The notes: a model not told the origin generated them from the letters alone. 64,000 nt of DNA from Platynereis dumerilii (GCA_026936325.1 JAPTHN010000011.1:27940501-28004500); one strand, 5' to 3'; shown: positions 40,156 to 52,721, counted from the first letter of the stretch. Numbers and translations are program-made.

Positions 40156-40356
40156 GATTGATGATTGGGGCTTTACGTCCAGCACTTATGTACTAAGGAG
40201 GCTACTTAGGATGGGAGTAGTGAAGAAGAAATGAGGCGAAGGATGATTGAAACAGTTGCTCAACATCGGTCCAAGTGACCCGGCCAGTGACTGGATTCGT
40301 ACTCGGTACCCAGCGGCTTGTAGCCTAGCATTCTACCAATGAACTAACCTCTCCTC
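40156..40356 (-). mobile_element. tRNA-derived SINE, family 3
   Basis: On the minus strand the head reads GGTTAGTTCATTGGTAGAAT (A box) and GAGTACGAATCCAGT (B box). TGTTTCAATCATCC follows further on, resembling the family 1 body word. The 3' end is AAGTGCTGGACGTAAAGCCC followed by an AATCATCAATC tail. A GCTGGACGTTAAACCCC-type end with a short tail repeat is, from memory, frequent in LINE-mobilised SINEs of marine invertebrates. It is the best preserved SINE here. Confidence 0.7.
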
Positions 40357-41005
40357 AGTCCCCACACCCCAGTCCCCACAATAGATACATTGGCCAGCCT
40401 GACAGAGGTAGACTATTGCAGTAGCCATCACAGACCAGAGGGAGACCCAGGGGAGAGCAGAGGAGTACACAGGTCACTCTACTACTGGCACATTGACCTG
40501 TACGTTGACCCGATGTTGACAGAGGCTGGCTCAAAGGTCGTGGGCAGCTGAGCTAGACAAGCAATGTCTGGCTACCCCAATAAAACGAGCAAACACTGGC
40601 AACCCAGAATCATTGAGGCTGGCAGATGCAATTGCCTGGTCACCAGTATACTGCCACTGGGGCTCTTGTGCGTTGCTCCAGCATAGGATGGGCAAGGGGG
40701 CAATGCTTGGCAGTTGGCAATCCCGCAATGTATGCACAGCAACTTTTGTATAAGGCAATATGGGTATGATAAGGTAAATATTGGGTAAATATTGGGTGCA
40801 ATGTCAGGCAACACAGCATCAGGCCATGCTTTCCACCAAAAGTTATGCACATGGATCTGCCTGTCTTATGTCCATATCATGGAAATGCATTGCAGTACCA
40901 TCCAGAATACAATTCATGAGGGCTGATCAAGCGTGGGTGGCTATGCATGAATGCAAAGCTAGACAATCCAGTAATAAAGTCCAAATCAACTACAGTCTGT
41001 CACTA
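40357..41005. other. No recognisable feature
   Basis: Unique-looking sequence between a SINE and a hairpin. Several overlapping frames on the minus strand at 40,531-40,852 cancel each other out and match nothing I know. Confidence 0.45.
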
Positions 41006-41060
41006 TCAACACCTCATTAGTATTATAGTAAAGTTCACTATAATACAAATGAGGTGTTGA
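41006..41060. repeat. 24-bp-arm hairpin, possible foldback element
   Basis: The arms 41,006-41,029 and 41,037-41,060 are reverse complements with one mismatch around a 7-base loop, AAAGTTC. The complementarity continues outward imperfectly (CACTATCAAC against GTTGACTAAGTG). No target duplication is clear. Confidence 0.85.
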
Positions 41061-41454
41061 CTAAGTGAACCTTGTGTTTGTAAGACTGCCTGTCAGTGCT
41101 CAAGACAAGTCTTCTTAGGGTGTGCAGTCTCCTCTTTGGGGAGCAATTACAATGTAAAGGAGTAGTGCACCAGGGAGGTGGCCAAACACCACAAGTTATT
41201 CCTATAACAGAGAGTCTAACAATGCAGGAACAACTGTAAACTTGGTGTAAAGCCATGATAATATAAGGGAAGCGAACAAATCTGAGTAGTGCCAGTCCAC
41301 ACTATACTGACACCCGGAACCCAGAATGGAGCTGGCAATGATATCAGGTTTTATACATATATACAGGATTGAAGGCTGGAACTTACAACTGTAGTTATGA
41401 TGTGATTAGATAAGGCATTACCATAGTTGTAAGAAAAGTTGAATGAGACTCAAA

Positions 41455-41660
41455 TGTCAAGAGGTCTCAAGGCCGGCCTCGAGGCCACATTTTGATTGTG
41501 TTGGCCTCAGCCTTGGACTCGGTCGTGAGTACCTTTGGCCAGTAATGGAGGTCTCGAGACATGCCTAGTCCTTGACATGGGCTAAGAAGTCTTGTTATGA
41601 TGGCCTCAGCCTTGGTCTCGGGGTGCCTCGGCCTCGGGTGTCCCGGCCTCGACTGCAACA
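41455..41660. repeat. GC-rich GGCCTCAGCCTTGG repeat cluster
   Basis: GGCCTCAGCCTTGG followed by WCTCGG occurs twice about 98 bp apart. GGCCTCG-type words and their complements fill the rest. The composition is strikingly unlike the flanks. It may be a small inverted-repeat transposon or a GC minisatellite. Ends could not be fixed. Confidence 0.55.
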
Positions 41661-41784
41661 ATGAGACTCAACGAGTAGTGCATCTAAAACACAACCACTG
41701 GCAAACCAAGAAATAAGGACGGGGGCGGGTGATGGGCCAATTTGTTCGGTATTTGCAGTATACATGTATTGCAAACTTGTTCGG

Positions 41785-41946
41785 GTAATAGGACTGGTAG
41801 GGACTAAGTAAGTGAGTTAACTCTTCGCACAGGATGAAACATCCAACATTCGTGTGACAGCATTGGCAGGACCAGGAATCAAACCGGGGTCCCAATACAA
41901 ACTTTAGCTGCCCGGAGCATCACCATTGAGCTGCATGGACCCCAGC
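41785..41946 (-). mobile_element. tRNA-derived SINE, family 1, copy 3
   Basis: On the minus strand: GCTCAATGGTGATGCTCCGG (A box), GGTTTGATTCC (B box), GTTTCATCCTGTG, then AGTCCCTACCAGTCCTATTA. The last two blocks match copies at 1989-2150 and 3120-3265. The 3' limit is not clear, and the element may extend to about 41,700. This copy has the cleanest internal promoter of the three. Confidence 0.7.
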
Positions 41947-42448
41947 CTCGGAATAGCATATGAAGTAAAACGTTTCAATACTACACAGGGAACAAATGCT
42001 GGTAATGATATGCCATGTGGTGTTCTGCAGATTTAGCATAAGGCAATATGGAAATACTTGATACAGCAGCCCTAGCAAAAATCTACATCGGATACAGGAG
42101 GTTGTTCATGGGAATGTGGGTGCTTATCAAAGGCAGCTATAGACCATCTCATTAATCAATCCTCATGAGTGCCCTGAACTGGACTTAGAGGGCTGCACTG
42201 GACTTAGAGGGCTGCACTTACCACACGGGATTCAATCTATATCTGGAAAGGTAGAATATCTGTGTAAAGAAAGGAAGTGGCTGCAAATGGCAGGAATGTT
42301 ACATATGGCAAGGATTCTTATTTGGGGATGACAACACCTTATCCAGGCTTCCAATTGCAAGAAACTATCGAAATTAATACACACCAACCGAGCATCATTC
42401 CAAAAACCACAAGGTTGTGTTATCATGCAACATCACAATGCTCGGCAA
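41947..42448. other. Mostly unique sequence with a 19-bp tandem pair
   Basis: ACTGGACTTAGAGGGCTGC is perfectly duplicated at 42,178-42,196 and 42,197-42,215. I see nothing else. Confidence 0.6.
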
Positions 42449-44345
42449 TGCTGTATGATTAGATTCACCGCAATGTAATATTATGCCAGAGCACATGATT
42501 ACAATCACTGAAGACTTTCCAAATGTTAATTCATACTCCTAGATATTCCTATAGATACATGAGATATAATGTCAAGGGCCTGAGGGTTCCCTATGAACAT
42601 AGAGTAGAAGCATGAATTGTAATGATTTACATTGTTATCCTATCACAGTAATAGAAACACAAGGTCTCAAATCATATCATGAGCAAATGCCATGACTATT
42701 TGTAAAGGTTAATCACTGTGAATTAAATCTATCAACTCTATCCTATCCCATAGCCAAGACTCACTTTGACTCCATTTCCTTCCAATAATGACCTGAATAA
42801 TCATCCTCATCAAATTATATATCAGTGTATGCAAAGTTTTTGTTACCTTGAGCATCAGTATGCAGATATAGGGTTCTCTCTATTGACACTAATCAATTTG
42901 TTTTTCTTATTTGATCATAGAAATTAACAGAGGCACTAAATATCACACAAAAACAGGAAATATGATGGATAAAGTAAATGAAAGATGGTTATCCAATGGA
43001 GCTCATAAGCTGGACAAGGTCAACCTACTTCATCTTCATAGGGAGGATAATCAGGAGTCTTTGAACTGTCAAGGTTTCAGGAATAATCTAGAACTCATGT
43101 ATCCACTCTGCTGTAAAATGTGGTGGTATGTTATTCATGAAACATAAATTTCATTACTGCACATAATGATCAAGGCCATGGAATATCCACATAATATCCA
43201 GCTGGAGTAGTCTTTCCTGAACCTGAATTGTGAGCTATATTCTGTAAATTAGCATCTCCAATCAGTAACTTGGCAGTGGGGATATCGCATTCATTTTGAG
43301 CAAGGACATTTACAAAAGAACATGAATCTAAACAAACATATACTTATATATACAGTAGACCGTTTGACAAGCGATGCGAATAATATTCCCCGAATATGAA
43401 TACGTTGGTGATTGGTTGAGGTGCCCGATGGCCCCAACAAGCGATGGAGTTATATAAAATATAACTTAAGTCGGACTTATTACCCCGGGTTGCCAGTTAT
43501 CATATTCATCAGATGGTAAAGCAAGTTACAAAATTTCTGCCGAAGTTCAAATTGTTAAAGTGATATTTACCATTCATTTGTTGTCAACTCTTTCCACTGA
43601 CAACTGTCACCCAAGCACAAGTTGCCCAAATGAAAAAAATTGGGACGACCTAATTTCATTTGGCAAGCATTAAATTGCGAAATTCAATATCGCAAGCGCT
43701 GAGCAAGTAGCAGCTGCATTCACGATTCTCAAGACCAAGCTTGAATATTTTGCAGCTTTCCGGTTGCGAAAAGTCCACATTTGGCGATGGAGACAGAGGG
43801 ACATAAATGTCAAACCACCGAGCTTACGAGTTGGTGTATTTTACCGGACTGAACGAAGCAGTCATTCAATTCCAACCTGTTTCTGTCTACTTAGCAAGAA
43901 AAATCTCCCAGGGAACCTGACCGCAATCTAATTTTACCAACAGGCACAGCTGAATTTTTCTATTTGGCCTGCTGCGCTAAATCGCTACAGGAATAGTGGC
44001 TATGACTCGGGCAGCATAGGGTTTCCAAACACAAACACTGAAGCACCAGCATCTTCTACAAGATTCTATCAAGACCAACGCATGTATTTAGGCGTACCAT
44101 GACCAAAACAGTCCCTGTCCTGATCAATATGATCAACATTCTTTAGATTTACAATAGATGCAAAATTGTATATATGTTATCGAGGCAAATACAACAACAA
44201 TTCACAATATTATATGTTTAATTAAAGTAAACTTGACCAGATTTATTTTCATAAGGCACTTCCAAGTTCCAGAAAGCCTAATGTTCCACACTGCCACACT
44301 AAACGGCCTGCTGAAATACATTTGGACAGCATACAAGTTATGTAC
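42449..44345. repeat. Tandem duplication, unit copy 1 (1.9 kb)
   Basis: The 1,897-bp unit is repeated immediately downstream at 44,346-47,822. It carries no supported gene. A frame of 78 codons is open in both copies (42,911 and 44,794), but its first codon is TTG and many differences between copies change the residue, as expected of non-coding DNA. Divergence is uneven: moderate up to about 43,190, high with indels to about 43,545, low after that, and none at 43,856-44,127. The intact sequence CCACATAA at 43,187-43,194 is the empty site of the hAT insertion in copy 2. Confidence 0.95.
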
Positions 44346-47300
44346 TGCTGTATGATTAGATTCACCACAATGTAATATTATGCCAGAGCACATGATTACA
44401 ATCACTGAAGACTTTCCAAATGTTAATTCATGCTCCTAGATATTCCTATAGATACATGACATATAATGTCAAGGGCCTGAGGGCTCTCTATGAACAAAGA
44501 GTAACAGCATGAATTGTAATGATTTACATTGTTATCCTATATCACAGTAATAGAAACACAAGGTCTCAAATCATATCATGAGCAAATGCCATGAATATTT
44601 GTAAAGGTTAATCACTGAATTAAATCTATCAACTCAATCCTATCCCATAGCCTACATTTATTTTGACTCTATTTCCTTCCAATGATGATCTGAATATCAT
44701 CATCAAATTATATCAGTGTATGCTAAGTTTTTATTATTATACCTAATCAGTATACAGATATAGGGTTCTCACTAATCAATTTGTTTTTCTTATTTGATCA
44801 CGGAAATTAGCAGAGGCACTAAATATCACACAAAAACAGGAAATATGATGGATAAAGTAAATGAACGATGGTTATCCAATGGAGCTGATAATCTAGACAA
44901 GGTCAACCCACTTCATCTTCATAGGCAGGATAATCAAGAGTCTTTGAACTGTCAAGGTTTCAGGAATAATCTAGAACTCCTGTATCCACTCTCCTGTAAA
45001 ATGTGGTGGTATGTTATTCATGAAACATAAATTTCATTACTGCACATAATGATCAAGGCCATGGAATATCCACAGAATATCCACAGAATATCCACATAAC
45101 AGGGTTGGCAGGTAAATACCATTAGGTAAAAACCACTTGGCTATTACCTGGATTTTACCCATGCCTTTCTACCTTTTCTACCAGGTTTCTCCCCAGTTTC
45201 TACCTAGTGAAAATTATGAATGTTCATTTTTTGGTAATTTTGTCCCTATATGTGTATATTTAATGAATTACGAGTAGCTAATCCTTTTGTGTATTGTTAC
45301 TGATCCCCTCCTTGATCGTTTGGCTTGACTAAAAATGTCAACAAATGGGAATTTTAAGTGGAACAGAAAGATTTAGTTTATCCCTCCAATTCTCTAAAGT
45401 TGATATCAACCCCATGTTTATTACAGAAAAAGTCACAAGCATAGACTCAACAAAAGGAAAAGAAAGATTACTTAATCCCTTCACCTATCCCCTCTCAATG
45501 GCTTAGATCAACTTCTATGTTTAATACAGTAGATGTCATAAGTATAGACTCAAAAATGGCTAACTATGCCATGCTTTCATACACATTGCGACCAAGTGCT
45601 GAATGTGACACACTCAACAACACTATGACTACTGAAGGAGGCAATACTATTAGCGCATCATGGAGGATAAAACAAAGGATGAAATTTTATAGAATTTTAA
45701 AGCTGTCACAGTTGATCACAAATTCTAAGCAAAATCTGCCATTGAAAGTGATGTAACCAAGACTGCTAGACTTTGGCAACATTACTTTTAAAGGTTTATC
45801 TGATAAACAAAAAGAACATTTCCAGCTGAGGAGCCGTACGTTAGATTTAGCACTGCCCCAAAGTGTCCATCGTCATCAACAAAGCATATGATGCCATTCA
45901 GAAGCCCTGAAGATATGGCAGCCCTGAAAATATGGCATGGTCTCTTGCACCCTGTTGTTGCATGCTGTCATTGATTTGTTTCATGCTGAGTGAACAGGTT
46001 ATCCAGGGGTTTATTCCAGTTATCCAAAAGTCATTTAAACAGGCCATACTTGTGCTCCGTAAGGCTATTTTTCTTTTTCATGCCAAGTTCCTGGTTGAAG
46101 ATTACGTTAGTATCCAAAGTAGCCAAGATCAAATTGGTTCATATGAACCTGACTTCACTGGCCTGGCTATAACCTGTCAAGTAGAAGAAATTGTGTTTCC
46201 AAGTTCTAAGCTAATTGCAGATTCTGCCAGTTAAAGGCATGAAAACGTTGTTTTTAGAATTTGTTTTGCCTTTTGGTCAAACCCTTTTCCTATCCTGGTT
46301 CTTCTCTAGCCATCAAAAGGTGTTTTCTGGATCAGGCCAAATGCACAGCATGTTTAAAAACTGCCTCAGTCAGAACAATGTCAGCACTCTCGTACTTTGC
46401 AGTGTGATGCTTTGAAATAGTAAAGATGGACCTTAAACTATATAAACATGCAACTGTATTTCATATTTTGTTCATTCCCAATTCTTATTGATATATTGTT
46501 TGTCCTTTGAAAGATGATTTCCATCTTAAAAACTATTTAAATGGGTGAAATTAGTTTCTACTGGGTATTAACCATTTCTACTGGGTAAAAAACCATTTCT
46601 ACCCAGTTTCTACCCATGGTAGGGTAGAAACTCCTTTCTACCGGGTAATTTGCCAACCCTGCCACATAATATACAGCTGGTGTAGTAGTCTTTCCTGAAC
46701 CAGAATTATGAGCTACATTCTGTAAATTAGCATCTCCAATCACTGACTTGGCAGTGGGGAAATCACCAACATTGCCAGCAAGGACATTTACCAAAGAACA
46801 TGAATCTAAACCAAGGTGTACCAAAATATACAGTAGACCCTATACGACCAGCAACTCCTCTTCGAATATGACCATTTTGGAAATTGAGAGATTGGAGTGA
46901 GGGAGCTCGATGGGGTTACATAAAATATAACTAAAGTCATTACCCCGGGTTGCCACAAGTCTATCAAATTCATCAGAAGGTAACGCAGAAGTTATGAAAA
47001 TTCGGCAGAAGTTCAAATTGTTAAAGTGATATTTGCCATTCATTTGTTGTCAACTCTTTCCACTGACAACTGTCACCCAAGCACAAGTTGCCCAAATGAA
47101 AAAAATTGGGACAACCTAATTTCATTTGGCAAGCATTAAATTGCGAAATTCAATATCGCGAGCGCTGAGCACCAAGCAGCTGCATTCACGATTCTCAAGA
47201 CCAAGCCTGAATATGTTGAAGCTTTCCAGTTTCAAAAAGTCCATATTTGGCGATGGAGACAGAGGGACATAAATGTCAAACCACCGAGCTTACGAGTTGG

Positions 47301-47822
47301 CGTATTTTACCGGACTGAACTAAGCAGTCATTCAATTCCAACCTGTTTCTGTCTACTTAGCAAGAAAAATCTCCCAGGGAACCTGACCGCAATCTAATTT
47401 TACCAACAGGCACAGCTGAATTTTTCTATTTGGCCTGCTGCGCTAAATCGCTACAGGAATAGTGGCTATGACTCGGGCAGCATAGGGTTTCCAAACACAA
47501 ACACTGAAGCACCAGCATCTTCTACAAGATTCTATCAAGACCAACGCATGTATTTAGGCGTACCATGACCAAAACAGTCCCTGTCCTGATCAACATGATC
47601 AACATTCTATGGATTTACAATAGATGCAAAATTGTATGTATACATGTTATCGAGGCAAATACAACAAACGTTTGAAATATTATATATATGGTTAATTAAA
47701 GTAAAATTGACCAGATTTATTTTCATAAGGCAATCACTTCCAAGTTCCAGAAAGCCTAATGTTCCACACTGCCACACTATACGGCCTAATGAATTACATT
47801 TGGACAGCATATAAGCTATCTA
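44346..47822. repeat. Tandem duplication, unit copy 2, interrupted by a hAT element
   Basis: Without the insertion at 45,100-46,661 and one copy of its 8-bp target duplication, this copy is about 1.9 kb and is collinear with 42,449-44,345. GAATATCCACA is amplified to three copies just left of the insertion (about 45,063-45,099), against one in copy 1. The block 47,322-47,593 is base-for-base identical with 43,856-44,127. Confidence 0.95.
45100..46661. mobile_element. hAT-superfamily DNA transposon, probably non-autonomous
   Basis: The 1,562-bp element has 11-bp perfect terminal inverted repeats CAGGGTTGGCA and a perfect 8-bp target duplication CCACATAA (45,092-45,099 and 46,662-46,669). An 8-bp duplication and CAGGG ends are hallmarks of hAT elements. 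Both ends carry several TTTCTACC/CTGGGTA words, which suggest subterminal transposase-binding repeats. Inside, about 100 bp is tandemly duplicated (copies about 103 bp apart, near 45,366 and 45,468). Plus-strand frames of 79, 100 and 66 codons have no hAT transposase motif that I can recognise, so it was probably mobilised in trans. Confidence 0.92.
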
Positions 47823-49796
47823 CAAAGTAACACACCAACATTCCAACAAAGTATTCAGCATGTGTATGCGAATAAAAGACAAAAATTTGAGGAAAAAGTA
47901 CTAAACGACCAACGTTCGGTCTGTATCAATAACAAAGTACTGTCTCATTACAGCGATAATCAAAGGGCCAGCCAGACAGAAAAGTTACATGTTCAGACGC
48001 ATAAGTTTGTGCAACTTCATACGAGGCCACTGACTGGTAGTCCAACGGATGATTAGTGCGACCTGTTCAGGTAAAATAAATCAAACAAAGGATGAGCATG
48101 GAGTCATGATGGGGAGAAGTTTTTATTCCCAAGTGGTGGTTTAACCTTTAGACATCAGGAGGTATTAACCCTTCAAGAGCAAACGAGGAGAGAGAGCAGG
48201 ATTGAGAAAAGAGAGCGAGAGAGCAAGAGAGAGGCGAGGGTGAAGAGAATGAGAGGTAGGACGCAATACATGCAAATACATCATCAAGCCATCGATCCAT
48301 TGATTCCTCATCCAACAATCACCCTGCCACAAATACCGCCAGGTAATTAAGTCCTTGTTGCCACTTTTTACCAAAGCCTTAAACACCAATAAATGGACTG
48401 TAATAGTTGTCTTCCAAGAATTGAGATTGAGATTGGGAAAGACTCAAAGTGACTCTTGAAGAACTGAAAAAAAGAATGTCGAAAAATCAATTCCATTACC
48501 TTGTCGCAATGATTTTATTTCATGAATTCATTTCGTATTTCATTCCCCTCAATGTTTATCGCCCCATTCCGCCGAATGCCTCAGCCAAAAACAGTCGAAA
48601 CGCTTCTGGATAAACACCTTCCTCATGCCGACGATGCTTGTCGTCACTTCCCAAAGCATGCCAAAGCACCAGTGAAGTAAATTGAAAGTGCATGCACATT
48701 GTTGGCATCAAAGACACATCCACCAGGCTACTCAGACTTCCAGGAGACGCAGCAACGAGTGGGTGGGGTTCTCTTTGCAGACTCCGCGGGGCAAATTCAC
48801 CTCACACGACACGCAGGACACAATAGAATCCGAAGTGGTCCAGACAAAAAATAAAAAAGCGCGACAGAGGCAGAGCAAACCTTTGTGACCCAGTGGAACA
48901 GAAATCTTCTCTTGAATTTCACATAAGAAATCGCAAAGCATTTAATTAATTTCTGCAGAAATCAATGGCAGCTTAGCATTTATACATTGTGCGTGATGCC
49001 ATTTTGGAAGCAATCCGATCGTACAATGAGCTTCCGAGAGCAACCAGGTCAATAGTGTAAGACAATGACATTCCAGATTTGGCGTCTTAGCTTCATATTT
49101 CGATATTCACATGTGAGATATGCAGAACTATAATACATGTCTAATTATTTTTTCAAACAAGAGAAAATGTTGAACAATGATTCATGCAAATAAATATAAG
49201 GTATGAAATTACAGCAAATATGTAGAATTCTAAAGAATCTCAAGAATAACAAAATATTTGCAAGCAACAAAAGCACAATGATCATAGTGATACAAACACA
49301 GTGTAGCATAAGGACATAAAGACCAAGGAAAGGCAAGCAACCTCTGAAGAGCAAAATTACAGGGGTGTCAGAATCATCTAAAGCCAAGAACCAACAAGAC
49401 AGGAGGCCAGCAGCCTGGCAGCAGGTTTTCCCTCCAATTCGCCCGAGTATTCTCCAGCATAAAAAGCCCGAGATTAACGAGCTCAGTCAACAGACACAAC
49501 AAACACGGGCAACACTGACACTTCAACTAACAACGGGAGACAGATTGGGCTGTATGGCAGTGCAGGCTCAGGCAGAATGAACACAGGCAGAATGAACACG
49601 TATGAAACCCAGCCCGTGATGACTAGAGTGCCACTGCCGCCACCGCAGCATTACACGTGCCTGGATGACTGACGTCGACAGCATCCAGGTTATCGCCTCT
49701 ACTCTCTCCAAGGTTACCCAAGTAGTCCCTCCAAGTACATTTGTGCGAGTCTGTGCAAAGCTAGCCACTCAGATTGATTCAGTGCCCGAGCTTCAT
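47823..49796. other. Unique-looking sequence, no supported gene
   Basis: A GA-rich patch with many GAGAGAGC words is at 48,185-48,260. No transposon ends or coding domains were recognised. Confidence 0.45.
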
Positions 49797-50335
49797 GGCA
49801 TCATTCTGGGTAGTATCAGTGTTGAATCGTTTTGCCTCGGCATCAGTATGGAATCATTCCAGGCTGGCATCAGTGTAGAATCATTCTAAGCTGGTATCAG
49901 TATCGAATCATTTTGTATTGAATCATTCTGGTATTGAATCGTTCTGGGCTGGCATCAGTATTGAATCATTCGGGCTGGCATCAGTCAGTATCGTATCATT
50001 ATAGGCTGGCATCAGTATCGAATCATTCTGGTATTGAATCATTCTGGGTTGGCATCAGTATCGAATCATTCTGGGCTGGCATCAGTGTAAAATCATTTGA
50101 GGCTGGTATCAGTATCTAATCATTCTGGGCTGGCATCAGTGTTAAATCATTTGAGGCTGGTATCAGTATCAAATCAGTCTGGGCTGGCATCAGTACTAAA
50201 TCAGTCAGGGCTGAATAGCTTCAGTGTCGAATCCTTCAGGGCTGGTTTCAGTGCTAAATCTGTCTGGGCTGGCATCTGTGAGGAATCATTCTGGGCTGGC
50301 ATCAGTGTTGAATATTCCAGGGCCTCTTCAATAAT
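49797..50335. repeat. 27-bp minisatellite
   Basis: About 18 units of the form GAATCATTCTGGGCTGGCAT plus CAGTATT, with point changes and small indels. Part of the array (about 50,090-50,210) alternates two monomer types, giving a 54-bp dimer. Because 27 is a multiple of three, plus-strand frames with an ESFWAGISI-like repeat stay open for stretches. They are interrupted and not a gene. Confidence 0.95.
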
Positions 50336-50569
50336 GTCACTCCAGCAAAACTAGGTGTAGCACCATTCCAAGACATTCCATATGACATCACTTGCATATT
50401 GAATCTTTCTGAACGGCATCAGTCTGTGTTGTGAATGATTTGCACAATTTGAAACTGGGATGAAATGAATAACCAAATCATTCTTTGTAGCATCATTCAA
50501 TGCTAAAATCTAAATTGTGACATCATTCTGGATTGAATTGATTCTTCCTGGGTGGCATCATTCTGAAAT
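50336..50569. repeat. Degenerate bridge between two minisatellites
   Basis: Scattered CATCATTCTG and GGCATCA words show decayed relatives of the flanking arrays. Confidence 0.6.
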
Positions 50570-50848
50570 GGCACCAATTGTCATTGAATCATTCTGAAAT
50601 GGAACTAGTTGCCATTGAATCATTCTGAAAGGGCACCAGTTGCCATTGAATCATTCTGAAAGGGCACCAATTGTCATTGAATCATTCTGAAATGGCACCA
50701 GTTGCCATTGAATCATTCTGAAAGGGCACCAGTTGCCATTGAATCATTCTGAAAGGGCACCAATTGTCATTGAATCATTCTGAAATGGCACCAATTGGCA
50801 TTGAATCATTCTGAAAGGGCACCAGTTGCCATTGAATCATTCTGAACT
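50570..50848. repeat. 31-bp minisatellite, nine units, 93-bp higher-order period
   Basis: Nine head-to-tail units have the form GGCACCAGTTGCCATT plus GAATCATTCTGAAAG. Types with CAATTGTC/AAAT and CAGTTGCC/AAAG recur as a trimer. The unit shares GAATCATTCTG and GGCAYCAGT with the 27-bp array just upstream and is four bases longer. Confidence 0.95.
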
Positions 50849-52721
50849 TTCAGTTACCAATATTTTGAGTGACATCGGCCTTTGCTTTCACTAAATCAGT
50901 CTGTGCGGATATTTCTGCACTGTCATCATTGCTTACCGTTCCAATCATAAGTGGATTCTCTACCGCTGCCACAAAGGAAAGAAAAAGTATCTCAAGCAGG
51001 AGTTATAAGAGAAAAAGAGAGAGAAGGATATAAGGAGAGTAAGAGTCTACTAAGACAGCAAATCCGCCCAGATAACGTAATGAAGCTAAGTGAATAAGGC
51101 AGAGCGGACTCAGCGAAGGCAGGAATCAAGGTACGTGGAAAGAAGTGGGTGGTAAATGAAATGAGATACGCAAAGAACTTCTTGAGCAAGAAATCAAAAT
51201 CCATATATGAGGACACAATCCAAGAGAGGCTGCTTGCTGTAACAGAAAGCCACTAAAACATATTACACAATGAATAGTCTGTTACAGTCAGCATTGTTAT
51301 GTGTCATGAAAGCATGTTGAGTCAGTAAGAGCTATGCGTTCCAATTTTCTATCACATACAGGTAAACCACAATTGGCACAAGTACAGTTTGCATACACAT
51401 GAACAAAAAACTACAAAAATTCTCTGGAAAACTGCAGAATGTTTTCCTGCAAAAGCAGCAACGAAAGCCAGCAACTCATGCCAGGATCTAAAGCCAGCAA
51501 CTATACCAGCAACCGATACTGAGTATTGCATGAAGCTGTGTTGAGGACTGCCAGGTTTCATGGCGCCCTGCTAAAAGCTCTGAACTAAATGCCGGTACCC
51601 ATGGCATCCTCATGGCAGCCTCGGAAGCCATGATATTAATGAAGTATTTTATTCAATCCGTACAGGGCGTCCCAAAGCACAGAAGCGACAGAGCTCATAG
51701 AGCTGGCAGAGCAGACGAATGTTGTGCTAAACAAATATTTCACACAATAGAGACAAGCTGCGTACAGGGTTTCCACCCGCGATGCATCTAGCCATGCAGT
51801 TTAGCTGTTTAGCTGTAGGAAAGTGGGCTGGGGAAGCCATGAGCAGACTGCTGAGCAGATCCACCATAAAAACCTTGATTGAACATTTGATTCTGTTAAG
51901 CCAGCTAGGATTTGTCTGAGGAAATCATGTTATCATGCATGAATCTGACAAACTGTCGGCTTCGCTCTCCCATCTCGGTCTAACTAACCCAGGGGAGCTC
52001 GTAAAGAGATTTAGCACTTCAATTCGCTCGCTTTCAGAAATGCAACACCATGTCCTCAACACAATCACTGAATGCATCAATTAGCAAGGCCAAGGATGTC
52101 TTGCATTAATATCACCATGTTTTCAAATTAACATTCATCTTGTTTATTTGACAAAAAGCGATTGCAGCCACACTATTCAGCAGACTATGGTATCTGGACA
52201 CGACAATAAGTTGTGCATTAAAATAATTAAAAGATGACCCGACAGAAGAACTTAAACAGAAATGAATGTCATATTCTGCAGTCCGCAAAAGAACCGCGAC
52301 ATAAACTTATTCCAAGAAGATTACCCAGTTGATGGACTGACCACACCAAATAGCAATTTTCCAACTAAGACGAACCCATTCTCCAATTCTGGACCTTCAA
52401 ATTAGCAACAAGATTCAGAGAAACCCTGAATACATGACTATTGTGTGCCTGGTAGAAGATACCTTATCAAAAACTAGAATAATACTTGGAGGATAGACCA
52501 CGATACTCCACTAGTGAAAAACATTTTCAGTGAAATCCATCCAATTTCAAAAACTACAACAAAAAATCTCTGTGATACCAGCGATACGAGAGTCATTCTC
52601 ATCAAGAAAGCCTTTGTGTCCTGCCAACTGGCGACAGATCTGTACCTGTCAGATTCACACAGCGAAAGCGATACAAAGAGAAGCAATGCACAAGTTTTTG
52701 CCACAGTTTCCGTTACAGACA

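Noticed and set aside
43362-43500. A Tigger/pogo-like end, TACAGTAGACC, present in both tandem copies (also near 46,830)
   Set aside because: Only about 11 bases match, the second end is not visible, and the following sequence differs strongly between the two copies. Too weak to call an element.
42911-45030. A 78-codon frame preserved in both tandem copies (42,911-43,147 and 44,794-45,030)
   Set aside because: It begins with TTG rather than ATG, and differences between copies fall at all codon positions with many residue changes. The preserved length simply reflects the recent duplication.
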